Origin: CAVTWH01 sp963850915
Lineage (GTDB): Bacteria > Actinomycetota > Actinomycetes > Mycobacteriales > Micromonosporaceae
Direction of reading: 5' to 3'
Assembly (NCBI GenBank): GCA_963850915.1
Contig: CAWKND010000005.1
Coordinates: 248,001-312,000, forward strand
Length of the DNA stretch: 64,000 bases
This document shows positions 16,080 through 24,866 of this stretch, piece by piece (within the stretch, counting starts at the first letter, position 1; each line of letters begins with the position of its first letter). Below the pieces are notes generated by a model, which saw only the letters and a list, made by a program, of their open reading frames with translations, was not told the DNA's origin and searched no databases. Both the position numbers and the translations under genes were made by a program.

Positions 16080-17807
16080 ATGGCTGTTAGCGATAACATC
16101 GACGATCGACTACCCTTGGACGCCTGCGTGGTCGGGATCGACTTCGGCACGCTCTCCGGGCGGGTGGTCGTCGTACGGGTGGCCGACGGTACCGAACTCG
16201 GCAGCGCCGTCCACGAGTACGCCGATGGTGTCATCGAGGAGCGGCTGCCGGGCCTGGATACCCGGCTCGGCCCGGACTGGGCGCTGCAGAACCCGCAGGA
16301 CTGGCGGGAGGTGCTGCGCCAGGCGATTCCGGCCGCGCTCGCCGCCGCGGGTGTGCTGCCGACCGCGGTCGTCGCCATCGCCACCGACTTCACCGCGTGC
16401 ACGGTACTGCCGACCACCTCTTCCGGGCTGCCGCTGTGCGAGCTGACCGACCTCGCCGACCGGCCGCATGCCTGGCCGAAGCTGTGGAAGCATCACGCGG
16501 CCCAGCCACAGGCGGACCGGATCAACGAGCTGGCCCGGGAGCGGGGCGAGAAGTGGCTGGGCCGGTACGGCGGCCGGATCTCCTCGGAGTGGCAGTTCGC
16601 CAAGGCGCTGCAGGTACTGCAGGAGGATCCGCACTGCTATGACCGCTGCGAGCGGTGGATCGAGGCGGCCGACTGGATCGTCTGGGAGCTGACCGGGGTC
16701 GAGTCGCGCAACGCCTGCACCGCCGGGTACAAGGGGATCTACCAGGACGGGCAGTACCCGTCGGCGCAGTACCTCGGCGCACTGGACCCGCGCTTCGCCG
16801 ACTTCGCCAGTACCCGGCTCGCCCTGCCGGACGGCGCGCCCTTGGCAGCACTGGGCTCCCGGGTCGGCTCGCTCAGCCAGCGGGCGGCGGAGTTGACCGG
16901 TCTACCGGTCGGCATCGCGGTCGCCGCCGGCAACGTCGACGCGCACGTCACCGCGCCGGCCGCGGGCGCTGTGCAGCCCGGACAAATGCTGGCCATCATG
17001 GGTACCTCCACCTGTCACGTACTCAACTGGCCCACCCTGGCCGAGATCGACGGCGTGTGCGGCGTGGTGGACGGCGGGATCATCGCCGGCAGCTACGGGT
17101 ACGAGGCCGGGCAGAGCGCGGTCGGCGACATCTTCGCGTGGTGGCTGCGTACCGGCGTGCCGGCCGGGTACGCCGCGGAGGCCGCCGAGCGTGGCGAGTC
17201 GCTGCACGAGCTGCTCAGCCGCAAGGCGGCCGGCCAGCCGGTCGGCGGGCACGGGCTGGTGGCGCTGGACTGGTTGGGCGGCAACCGTTCGGTGCTGGTC
17301 GACCATGACCTCTCCGGGGTCATCGCGGGATTGACCCTGGCTACCCGACCGGAGGAGATCTACCGGGCGCTGCTGGAGGCCACCGCCTTCGGTACCCGGG
17401 TGATTGTCGACGCCTTCACCGGCGCCGGCGTCCCGGTCGAGGAGTTCATCGTGGCCGGCGGGCTGAAGCGCAACGCGCTGCTGATGCAGATCTACGCCGA
17501 TGTGCTGCGCCGCCCGGTCAGCCTCGCCGTCTCCGAGCAGGGCCCCGCGCTCGGCTCGGCGATCCACGCGGCGGTGGCGGCCGGAGCCTACCCGGATGTG
17601 GCCTCGGCCGCAGCAGTCATGGGGCGGGTGGAGCGCGACGCCTACCGGCCCGACCCGGCCCGCGCCGACGCCTACGACGCGCTCTACGCCGAATATCGCC
17701 TGCTGCACGACACCTTCGCGGGCGAGGGCCTGCTGCACCGCCTGCGCCGCATCCGCAACACGGCTCTGGCCGGGCAGACCGGCCCAACGGGGGAGGTGTC
17801 GTCGTGA
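16080..17807 (+). CDS. araB: L-ribulokinase
   Basis: This 575-residue FGGY-family kinase phosphorylates L-ribulose to L-ribulose 5-phosphate with ATP. The first phosphate motif VVGIDFGTLSGRVVVV is at residues 17-32. TDFTACTVLP, DRPHAWPKLWKHHAA, GNVDAHVTAP, MGTSTCHVLN and the C-terminal FIVAGGLKRNALLMQIYADVL match ribulokinases rather than xylulokinases. The ATG at 16080 follows CAGGAAAG. It is the first gene of the arabinose operon and overlaps araD by 4 bp. Operator O2 covers codons 2-7. Confidence 0.96.
   Translation: MAVSDNIDDRLPLDACVVGIDFGTLSGRVVVVRVADGTELGSAVHEYADGVIEERLPGLDTRLGPDWALQNPQDWREVLRQAIPAALAAAGVLPTAVVAIATDFTACTVLPTTSSGLPLCELTDLADRPHAWPKLWKHHAAQPQADRINELARERGEKWLGRYGGRISSEWQFAKALQVLQEDPHCYDRCERWIEAADWIVWELTGVESRNACTAGYKGIYQDGQYPSAQYLGALDPRFADFASTRLALPDGAPLAALGSRVGSLSQRAAELTGLPVGIAVAAGNVDAHVTAPAAGAVQPGQMLAIMGTSTCHVLNWPTLAEIDGVCGVVDGGIIAGSYGYEAGQSAVGDIFAWWLRTGVPAGYAAEAAERGESLHELLSRKAAGQPVGGHGLVALDWLGGNRSVLVDHDLSGVIAGLTLATRPEEIYRALLEATAFGTRVIVDAFTGAGVPVEEFIVAGGLKRNALLMQIYADVLRRPVSLAVSEQGPALGSAIHAAVAAGAYPDVASAAAVMGRVERDAYRPDPARADAYDALYAEYRLLHDTFAGEGLLHRLRRIRNTALAGQTGPTGEVSS
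16085..16098. promoter_or_regulatory. second LacI-type operator O2 inside the start of araB
   Basis: TGTTAGCGATAACA lies within the first araB codons and differs by one base from the same 14-bp consensus as O1. O1 and O2 are 191 bp apart, about 18 helical turns, which allows a repression loop or a roadblock. Confidence 0.6.
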
Positions 17808-18502
17808 TGAACGAACTCGACGCCACTGTCGCGCGGCTGCGCCGCGAGGTCTGTGCGCTGCACGCCGAGCTGGTCCGCTACGGCCTCGTGGTGTGGACCG
17901 CCGGCAACGTGTCGGCCCGGGTACCCGGCGCGGAGCTGTTGGTAATCAAGGCGTCCGGCGTCGACTACGACTCCCTCAGCGAGCAGTCGATGGTGGTCTG
18001 CGACTTCGACGGCAACGTGGTGCGGGGTGACTTCGCGCCGTCCAGTGACACCGCCGCGCACGCCTACGTCTACCGGCACCGCCCGGACGTCGGCGGCGTG
18101 GTGCACACCCACTCCACGTACGCCAGCGCGTGGGCGGCCCGGGGCGAGCCGGTTCCGTGCGTACTCACCGCGATGGCAGACGAGTTCGGCGGCGACATAC
18201 CGGTCGGCCCGTTCGCGTTGATCGGCGGCGACGACATCGGCCGGGGCATCGTGGCCACCCTCGCCGGGCACCGTTCGCCGGCGGTACTCATGCGCAACCA
18301 CGGCGTCTTCACCATCGGCGGCACCGCACGGGCTGCCGTGAAAGCGGCCGTGATGACCGAGGACGTGGCCCGCACCGTGCACCTGGCCCGCGCCTACGGC
18401 GAGCCGGTACCGATCGCCGCGTCCGACATCGACGCCCTGTACCAGCGCTACCAGAACGTCTACGGCCAGCACCCCGCACCGGATGGAGTCGACGCACGAT
18501 GA
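17804..18502 (+). CDS. araD: L-ribulose-5-phosphate 4-epimerase
   Basis: This 232-residue class II aldolase/epimerase converts L-ribulose 5-phosphate to D-xylulose 5-phosphate. Visible motifs are TAGNVSARVPG (phosphate binding), IKASGVDYDSL, SSDTAAHAYVYRHRPDVGG, the zinc HTHSTYASAW, and RNHGVFTIGGT with the third zinc His. Length matches AraD. The start is a GTG (17804) overlapping the araB stop as GTGA, with GGGAGG upstream; the next codon, an ATG at 17807, is an alternative. Araldolase paralogues such as fuculose-phosphate aldolase are less likely between araB and araA. Confidence 0.95.
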   Translation: MMNELDATVARLRREVCALHAELVRYGLVVWTAGNVSARVPGAELLVIKASGVDYDSLSEQSMVVCDFDGNVVRGDFAPSSDTAAHAYVYRHRPDVGGVVHTHSTYASAWAARGEPVPCVLTAMADEFGGDIPVGPFALIGGDDIGRGIVATLAGHRSPAVLMRNHGVFTIGGTARAAVKAAVMTEDVARTVHLARAYGEPVPIAASDIDALYQRYQNVYGQHPAPDGVDAR

Positions 18503-19989
18503 AACAGCCCCAGATCTGGTTCCTCACCGGCAGCCAGGGCCTCTACGGTGAGGACACGCTGCGGCAGGTGGCGGAGCAGTCGCGGCAGATCGCCACGGGG
18601 CTGGCCGGAAGCCTGCCGGCGGAGGTGGTCTGGCAGCCGGTACTGACCGACGCGGCGGCGATCCGCCGGATGATGCTCGCGGCCAGCGCGGCGGACGAGT
18701 GCGTGGGTGTCATCGCCTGGATGCACACCTTCTCGCCGGCCAAGATGTGGATCACCGGCCTGGACGCGCTGCGCAAACCGCTGCTGCACCTGCACACCCA
18801 GGCCAACCTCGAGCTGCCGTGGTCGACCATCGACATGGACTTCATGAACCTCAACCAGGCGGCGCACGGCGACCGCGAGTTCGGCTACGTGCAGACCCGG
18901 CTGGGGGTACCCCGCAAGACAGTGGCGGGTCACGTGAGCGACCCGTCGGTGTCGGCCCGCGTCGCCACCTGGGTACGCGCGGCGATCGGCGCGGCCGAGC
19001 TGTCCAGCCTCACGCTGGCCCGCTTCGGCGACAACATGCGGGACGTCGCGGTCACCGAGGGCGACAAGGTCGAGGCGCAGCTGCGCTTCGGGGTCTCGGT
19101 GAACACCTACGGGGTCAACGAGCTCGTCACGGCAGTGGACGCCGTCGAGGACTCGCGGATCACCCCGTTGGTGAAGGAGTACGAGGACGCCTACCGGGTC
19201 GCGGCCGAGCTGACCGCGACCGGGGAGCGGCACGCTTCGCTGCGGTACGCCGCGCGGATCGAGTTGGGGCTGCGCGATTTCCTGACCGCCGGCGACTTCG
19301 GCGCGTTCACTACCAACTTCGAGGACCTCGGCGGGCTGCGGCAGCTGCCGGGGCTGGCAGTACAGCGGCTGATGGCCGACGGGTACGGCTTCGGCGGCGA
19401 GGGCGACTGGAAAACGGCTCTGCTACTGCGAACCGTGAAGGCGGCAACGGTCGGGCTGCCCGGCGGTACCTCGTTCATGGAGGACTACACCTACCATCTG
19501 GCGCCGGAGCACGAGCTGGTACTCGGCGCGCACATGCTCGAGGTCTGCCCGTCGATCGCCGCGGGTACCCCCTCGTGTGAAATCCACCCGCTCTCCATCG
19601 GCGGCCGGGAAGACCCGGTCCGGTTGGTCTTCGACGCCCAGCCCGGTCCGGCACTGGTCGTCGGGCTGGCCGACATGGGCGACCGGTTCCGCCTCGTCGC
19701 GAACGCGATCGACGTGGTACCCCCACCCCAGCCGTTGCCGCACCTGCCGGTCGCCCGCGCCGTCTGGCGGCCACAGCCCAACCTGCGTACCTCCGCCGAG
19801 GCGTGGCTGACCGCCGGCGCGCCGCACCACACCGTGTTCTCCGCGGCGCTCGGCATGGAGACGCTCACCGATCTGGCCGAGATGACCGGCATCGAACTGC
19901 TCGTCATCGACGCCGACACAAACCTGCGCGATTTCGCGAAGGAGATCCGCTGGAACCAGGCCTACCACAGGCTTGCGGCGGGCCTGTAA
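18499..19989 (+). CDS. araA: L-arabinose isomerase
   Basis: This 496-residue enzyme interconverts L-arabinose and L-ribulose using Mn2+. It starts KQPQIWFLTGSQGLYGEDTL, the family signature, followed by WMHTFSPAKMWITGL and LHTQANLELPWSTIDMDFMN. Metal ligands are expected in GGTSFMEDYTYHL (Glu) and in the GAHMLEVCPSIA and LGMETLTDLAEM regions. Length is the typical 500. It overlaps araD by ATGA and ends the enzyme block of the operon. Confidence 0.97.
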   Translation: MKQPQIWFLTGSQGLYGEDTLRQVAEQSRQIATGLAGSLPAEVVWQPVLTDAAAIRRMMLAASAADECVGVIAWMHTFSPAKMWITGLDALRKPLLHLHTQANLELPWSTIDMDFMNLNQAAHGDREFGYVQTRLGVPRKTVAGHVSDPSVSARVATWVRAAIGAAELSSLTLARFGDNMRDVAVTEGDKVEAQLRFGVSVNTYGVNELVTAVDAVEDSRITPLVKEYEDAYRVAAELTATGERHASLRYAARIELGLRDFLTAGDFGAFTTNFEDLGGLRQLPGLAVQRLMADGYGFGGEGDWKTALLLRTVKAATVGLPGGTSFMEDYTYHLAPEHELVLGAHMLEVCPSIAAGTPSCEIHPLSIGGREDPVRLVFDAQPGPALVVGLADMGDRFRLVANAIDVVPPPQPLPHLPVARAVWRPQPNLRTSAEAWLTAGAPHHTVFSAALGMETLTDLAEMTGIELLVIDADTNLRDFAKEIRWNQAYHRLAAGL

Positions 19990-20054
19990 CAGCAGCACCG
20001 ACGCTCAACCCGAGGCCCCGCCAGGCCGGAGGGCACAAACACAGACGCTCGACC

Positions 20055-20075
20055 CTCCTGTCCGACAGGCAGGAG
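20055..20075 (+). terminator. hairpin between araA and the sugar-binding protein gene
   Basis: CTCCTG (20055-20060) pairs with CAGGAG (20070-20075) around 9 bases, and the loop itself can pair further (CCTGTC/GACAGG). In the 116-bp gap after araA this may partly terminate, or stabilise, the downstream transcript. Such hairpins often raise binding-protein mRNA relative to the enzymes. Confidence 0.4.
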
Positions 20076-20105
20076 TCTCACACCCCGAAAACTACAGGAG
20101 ACAGA

Positions 20106-21092
20106 ATGCTTAGCCGAAGGTCTCTCCTTACCGGCGCCGCCGGTGTCGCGGCCGCCGGAGCGCTGGCCGCGTGCGGAAAGAAGAACTCCCCCAGCACGGC
20201 AAGTTCAGGCGCCAAGACAATCACGCTCGGCTTCTCCCAGGTCGGCTCCGAGTCGGGCTGGCGCGCCGCCAACACCCAGTCGGTGAAGGACGCGGCGAAG
20301 GACGCCAACATCAACCTCAAGTTCTCCGACGCCGAGCAGAAGCAGGAGAACCAGATCCAGGCCATCCGCGACTACATCTCGCAGAAGGTCGACGTCATCT
20401 CCTTCTCGCCGGTGGTCAGCAGCGGCTGGGACACCGTACTGAAGGAGGCGCAGGCAGCCAAGATCCCGATCGTCCTCACCGACCGCCAGGTCGATTCGGA
20501 CCCGTCGCTGTGGGTTTCGCTGGTCGGTTCCGACTTCGAGGCCGAGGGCGAGCGGGCCGGGCACATGCTGGAGAAGATTCTTGCCCTGACGCCGGTCAGC
20601 CCGGTGAACATCGCGGTACTGGAGGGGACCACCGGCTCCGCTCCGGCCCTGCAGCGCGCCTCCGGCTTCAAGAAGGTGCTCGACACCCACCCGGAGTGGA
20701 AGATCGTGGTCAGCCAGACCGGCGACTTCACCCGGGACGGTGGCAAGCAGGTGATGGCCGCGTTCCTGCAGTCGCACCCGGAGCTCAACGTGCTGTACGC
20801 GCACAACGACGACATGGGACTGGGCGCCATCCAGTCGATCCAGGCGGCCGGCAAGAAGCCGGGTACCGACATCAAGATCTTCTCGGTGGACGGGACCCAC
20901 GACGGCTTTGTCGCGATGACCCAGGGCTACATCAACGGGATTGTCGAGTGCAACCCCTTGCTCGGCCCACAGTTGATGGAGACCATCAAGCAGGTCCTCG
21001 CCAAGCAGACCGTCGAGAAGTGGATCAAGACCAAGGAGTCGGACTTCCTGGCCGCCGACGCCGCCGCCGCACTGCCCAACCGCAAGTACTGA
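20106..21092 (+). CDS. sugar ABC transporter substrate-binding lipoprotein (YtfQ-like)
   Basis: This 328-residue protein has a lipoprotein signal with RRSLLTGAAG and the lipobox LAAC (Cys near residue 22). The mature part (TITLGFSQVGSESGWRAAN) is characteristic of the YtfQ branch of pentose/galactofuranose-binding proteins. FDGTHDGF-type hinge sequence SVDGTHDGFVAM and VLYAHNDDMGLGAIQ follow. YtfQ of E. coli binds galactofuranose, but here the gene follows araBDA, so L-arabinose or arabinofuranose is the likelier ligand. AGGAG precedes the ATG. Confidence 0.93.
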   Translation: MLSRRSLLTGAAGVAAAGALAACGKKNSPSTASSGAKTITLGFSQVGSESGWRAANTQSVKDAAKDANINLKFSDAEQKQENQIQAIRDYISQKVDVISFSPVVSSGWDTVLKEAQAAKIPIVLTDRQVDSDPSLWVSLVGSDFEAEGERAGHMLEKILALTPVSPVNIAVLEGTTGSAPALQRASGFKKVLDTHPEWKIVVSQTGDFTRDGGKQVMAAFLQSHPELNVLYAHNDDMGLGAIQSIQAAGKKPGTDIKIFSVDGTHDGFVAMTQGYINGIVECNPLLGPQLMETIKQVLAKQTVEKWIKTKESDFLAADAAAALPNRKY

Positions 21093-21160
21093 GTCCCAAA
21101 GGTATCCAGGGCTATCTAGCTATCCAGCAAGACACGCAACGACGCGAAGGAAGCGCCCGC

Positions 21161-22702
21161 ATGGTGGAGGACGTGCCCACACCGCAGCCGGTACTGCGGA
21201 TGAGTGGCATCAGCAAGCAATTCCCTGCCGTGCGGGCGCTGTCCGGGGTGGATCTGTCGCTCTACCCCGGCGAAGTGCACGCGCTGCTCGGCGAGAACGG
21301 TGCCGGCAAGTCGACCCTGATCAAAGTCCTGACCGGGGTGTACGAGCTGGACGAGGGCACTGTCGCACTCGACGGTGAGCCGGTGCGGATCACCAGCCCG
21401 CACCACGCCCAGCAGCTCGGCATCAGCACGGTGTACCAGGAAGTGAACCTGTGCCCCAACCTGACCGTGGCGGAGAACATCTTCCTCGGTCGGGAGTTGA
21501 CCGCCGCCCGGACGATCCGCTGGCGACGTACCCGTCGCGAGGCCGAAGCGCTTGTCGCGCGCTTCGGCCTGCAGATCGACGTGACCGCACCGCTGGGCTC
21601 CTATCCGTTGGCGATCCAGCAACTCGTGGCGATCGTGCGCGCGGTCAGCCTGGGTGGCCGGGGCGGTACGGCCGCCCGGGTACTCATCCTCGACGAGCCC
21701 ACCTCCAGCCTGGACCGCGGTGAGGTACAGGTGCTTTTCGCGCTGATGCGCCAACTGCGCGACGAAGGGGTGGCGATCGTCTTCGTTTCGCACTTCCTCG
21801 ACCAGATCTACGAGATCTGTGACCGGATGACCGTACTGCGCAACGGTCAGCTGGTCGCCGAGCGGCTGGTTGCCGAGACCGACCGGGTGGAGCTGGTCCG
21901 GATGATGCTCGGCAAGGAGCTCGGGGGCCTGGAGCAGTTGGCGGTCACCGACCGGCCGGAGCCGGGCGAGCCGGTACTGCGGGCCCACGGCGTGGGCCGG
22001 CGTGGTGGCATCGCGCCGTTCGACCTCGATCTGCACGCGGGTGAGGTGACCGGACTGGCCGGGCTGCTCGGCTCCGGCCGCACGGAACTTGCCCGGCTGC
22101 TGTTCGGTGCGGACGCCGCGGACAGCGGCACCATCGGCATCGGCGGCAAGAACGTCGCGCTGTCCGGGCCACACGCCGCAATCGCGCACCGAATCGCCTT
22201 CTGCCCGGAGAACCGCAAAACCGAGGGCCTGGTACCGGAGCTGACGGTGCGCGAGAACATCGTGCTGGCCATGCAGGCGGCGCGCGGCTGGACCCGTCGA
22301 CTCCCCCGCGAACAGGTCGACACACTGGTCGCCAAGTTCGTTGCGGCATTGGACATCCGGCCGACCGACCCGCAGGTCAAAGCCGGCTCACTCTCCGGTG
22401 GCAACCAGCAGAAGGTGTTGCTGGCCCGCTGGCTGATCACCGAACCCAAGCTGTTGATCCTCGACGAACCGACCCGCGGCATCGACGTAGGCGCCAAGGC
22501 GGAGATCCAGAAGCTGATCGCATCCCTTGCCGCGGAAGGGATGTCGGTGCTGTTCATCTCCGCCGAACTGGACGAGGTGCTGCGGTTGAGCCACAGCATC
22601 GGCGTACTGCGCGACCGCACGCTGGTGGCCCGCCTGGACAACAGCGCGGACCTGACCGAAGAGCAGATCCTGCACACCATCGCGAGCGGAGCCAACCAAT
22701 GA
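21161..22702 (+). CDS. sugar ABC transporter ATPase, two nucleotide-binding domains (YtfR-like)
   Basis: This 513-residue protein has two ABC domains. Domain 1 has a full Walker A (GENGAGKST) and Walker B (VLILDEPTSSLD), but its signature region is SYPLAIQQLV instead of LSGGQ. Domain 2 has a degenerate P-loop (LLGSGRTELARLL), a full signature LSGGNQQKV and LLILDEPTRGID. This asymmetry is normal for carbohydrate importers of the CUT2 class. It energises the two permeases downstream and overlaps the first by ATGA. Confidence 0.95.
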   Translation: MVEDVPTPQPVLRMSGISKQFPAVRALSGVDLSLYPGEVHALLGENGAGKSTLIKVLTGVYELDEGTVALDGEPVRITSPHHAQQLGISTVYQEVNLCPNLTVAENIFLGRELTAARTIRWRRTRREAEALVARFGLQIDVTAPLGSYPLAIQQLVAIVRAVSLGGRGGTAARVLILDEPTSSLDRGEVQVLFALMRQLRDEGVAIVFVSHFLDQIYEICDRMTVLRNGQLVAERLVAETDRVELVRMMLGKELGGLEQLAVTDRPEPGEPVLRAHGVGRRGGIAPFDLDLHAGEVTGLAGLLGSGRTELARLLFGADAADSGTIGIGGKNVALSGPHAAIAHRIAFCPENRKTEGLVPELTVRENIVLAMQAARGWTRRLPREQVDTLVAKFVAALDIRPTDPQVKAGSLSGGNQQKVLLARWLITEPKLLILDEPTRGIDVGAKAEIQKLIASLAAEGMSVLFISAELDEVLRLSHSIGVLRDRTLVARLDNSADLTEEQILHTIASGANQ

Positions 22703-23820
22703 TCGCCGTCAACTGGCGGGCGATGACCCGGCACCACCTCTTCTGGCCGGCCGCCATCCTGGCCGGCATGCTGCTGTTGAACCTGCCGTTCACGCCGAAC
22801 TTCTTCGCCATCCACGTCAGCGGCGGCCACGTCTACGGCAGTCTGGTCTCCATCCTCATCTTCGGCGCCCCGCTGATCCTGGTGGCACTGGGCATGACGC
22901 TGGTGATCGCGACCGGCGGCATCGACCTGTCCGTCGGCGCGGTGATGGCCATCGCGGGCGCGCTCGCGTGCTGGTACATCGCCGGTCAGTCGGATCAGAA
23001 CTCGGTAGGTACGGTGGTGGTCGCGGTACTGATCGCGCTCGCCGTGTGCGTCGCGCTGGGCCTGTGGAACGGCTTGCTCGTCGCCCGGCTCGGGGTGCAG
23101 CCGATCATCGCCACGCTCATCCTGATGGTGGCCGGGCGGGGGATCGCTCAACTGATCACCGGCGGCTTCATCATCACGGTGCTCTCCGGGCCGTACAGCC
23201 GGATCGGTGGATACGCCTTCGGGGTACCGACCGGGGTGTTCATCGTGGCCGCGGTATTCGCCGCGATGGCAGCGCTGACCCGGCGCACCGCACTGGGAAT
23301 GCTCGTGGAGTCGGTTGGTGGCAATGCCGAGGCGAGCCGGCTGGCCGGGGTACGGGCCCGGCGGATCAAGGTGATGGTCTACATCGCCTGCGCGGTGTGC
23401 GCCGGAATCGCCGGGCTGATGAACAGCTCCAACCTCGCCGACGCCGATGCCAACCACGCCGGCCTGTGGATCGAACTGGACGCGATCCTCGCGGTGGTAA
23501 TCGGTGGTACCTCGCTCACCGGTGGGCGGTTCAGCCTCGGTGGTACCGTGCTCGGCGCGCTGATCCTGCAGACGCTCAAAACGACCATCTTCACGATCGG
23601 CATTCCGTCCCAGGCGAACATGGTGTTTGAGGCGGCTGTCGTCATCATCGTGTGCCTGATCCAGTCGCCGGAGTTCCGCGGCCGGGTACTGGCACCGCTG
23701 CGCGGTCACCGACGATCACCGGGAGACGGTCGACCACCGGGAGACGGCCATCCACCCACGGCACGCCCGCCCGCACAGGCCGCCGTCAACACCGAGGACC
23801 GGCTGGAGGTCGCGCCATGA
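22699..23820 (+). CDS. sugar ABC transporter permease 1 (YtfT-like)
   Basis: This 373-residue CUT2 permease has 8-10 transmembrane helices and the family segments ILVALGMTLVIATGGIDLSV and LDAILAVVIGGTSLTGG. The last 40 or so residues are Pro/Gly/Arg-rich (SPGDGRPPGDGHPP), an actinomycete tail outside the membrane domain. It overlaps both the ATPase gene and the next permease gene by four bases. Confidence 0.94.
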   Translation: MIAVNWRAMTRHHLFWPAAILAGMLLLNLPFTPNFFAIHVSGGHVYGSLVSILIFGAPLILVALGMTLVIATGGIDLSVGAVMAIAGALACWYIAGQSDQNSVGTVVVAVLIALAVCVALGLWNGLLVARLGVQPIIATLILMVAGRGIAQLITGGFIITVLSGPYSRIGGYAFGVPTGVFIVAAVFAAMAALTRRTALGMLVESVGGNAEASRLAGVRARRIKVMVYIACAVCAGIAGLMNSSNLADADANHAGLWIELDAILAVVIGGTSLTGGRFSLGGTVLGALILQTLKTTIFTIGIPSQANMVFEAAVVIIVCLIQSPEFRGRVLAPLRGHRRSPGDGRPPGDGHPPTARPPAQAAVNTEDRLEVAP

Positions 23821-24839
23821 CGGCAGCGTTGAAGGTGCCGAAGGTGCGTGCCGCCGGCCCGGACCGGCTGCGCCGGGTGCTCTACGACCGCCGGCTGCCG
23901 GTGGTGGTGACGGCCGTGTTGTTCGCCGTCATGTTCGAGTACGGCTCCTACCGGTACGCGTTCGACGGGCAGGTCGGTCCGAACCTGCTGATCAACAACT
24001 GCTACCTGGTGATCGCCGCGGTCGGGGTCACCTTCGTCATCCTGACCGGCGGAATCGACCTGTCGATCGGTTCGGTGATCGGGTTCAGCGGGATGTTGTT
24101 GGCGCAGTTGGTGATGGTGCACCACGTCCCGGTGGTGATCGCGGTGGTCATCGTACTGGCGGTCGGGGTGGCCGGCGGCACCGCGATGGGCTGCATGATC
24201 CACTACTTCAAGGTGCAGCCGTTCATCGCCACCCTCACCGGACTGTTCCTGTTTCGTGGATTGAGCCTGGTACTCAGCAAGGACGCCATCCGGGTCGACG
24301 ACAAGACGATCACTTCGCTTTCCCAGTACCACGTTCCACTAGGTGGTGGGCTGTACCTCTCGGTCGGCGCGGTGATCGCGTTGGCGACTGTCGTCGTCGG
24401 AAGCTACGTCCTGCAGCTGACCCGGTTTGGACGGCGCGTCTACGCCCTCGGCGGCAACGAGCAGTCGGCTCTGCTGATGGGTTTGCCGGTGGCGCGTACC
24501 AAAATCAGCGCCTACGCGGTGAGCGGGTTCTGCTCCTCGTTGGCAGGACTGGTCTTCGTGCTCTACATCCAGTCCGGTGACCCGTTGCACGGCATCGGCA
24601 TGGAGCTGGATGCCATCGCGGCGGTGGTCATCGGCGGGGTACTGCTCACCGGCGGCGCCGGGTATGTCGTGGGTTCGCTGCTCGGCGTACTGGTACTCGG
24701 GCTGATCAAGACGATCATCAGCGACGAAGGTACCCTCAGCTCCTGGTGGATCAAGATCTTCTCCGGTGTGCTGCTGCTGCTCTTCATCGTGCTGCAGCGG
24801 GCCATCGGCGCCCGCCGCACGCCGACGCCGGGCGGCTGA
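23817..24839 (+). CDS. sugar ABC transporter permease 2 (YjfF-like)
   Basis: This 340-residue CUT2 permease has an N-terminal basic segment and the motifs AAVGVTFVILTGGIDLSIGSV, FKVQPFIATLTGLFLFRG, ALGGNEQSALLMGLPV and LDAIAAVVIGGVLLTGG. Two different permeases form the heteromeric channel in YtfT/YjfF-type importers, as here. It is the last gene of the transport operon and converges on the GH2 gene with a 27-bp gap. Confidence 0.94.
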   Translation: MTAALKVPKVRAAGPDRLRRVLYDRRLPVVVTAVLFAVMFEYGSYRYAFDGQVGPNLLINNCYLVIAAVGVTFVILTGGIDLSIGSVIGFSGMLLAQLVMVHHVPVVIAVVIVLAVGVAGGTAMGCMIHYFKVQPFIATLTGLFLFRGLSLVLSKDAIRVDDKTITSLSQYHVPLGGGLYLSVGAVIALATVVVGSYVLQLTRFGRRVYALGGNEQSALLMGLPVARTKISAYAVSGFCSSLAGLVFVLYIQSGDPLHGIGMELDAIAAVVIGGVLLTGGAGYVVGSLLGVLVLGLIKTIISDEGTLSSWWIKIFSGVLLLLFIVLQRAIGARRTPTPGG

Positions 24840-24857
24840 GTGGCTGAGTGGCTGAGT
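24834..24857 (+). repeat. three tandem copies of GGCTGAGT across the permease stop codon
   Basis: Units lie at 24834-24841, 24842-24849 and 24850-24857, the first containing the TGA stop. It is a short slippage repeat with no evident role. Confidence 0.6.
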
Positions 24858-24866
24858 GGCTGCGGC

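Noticed and set aside
21847..23709. A 620-codon antisense frame opposite the sugar transporter genes
   Set aside because: It lies opposite well-supported ABC genes and consists of low-complexity His/Asp/Arg sequence typical of GC-rich shadow frames.
20106..24839. Galactofuranose importer by direct transfer of the E. coli YtfQ annotation
   Set aside because: The genes follow araBDA and no galactofuranose metabolism is nearby, so the ligand is more probably arabinose-related.
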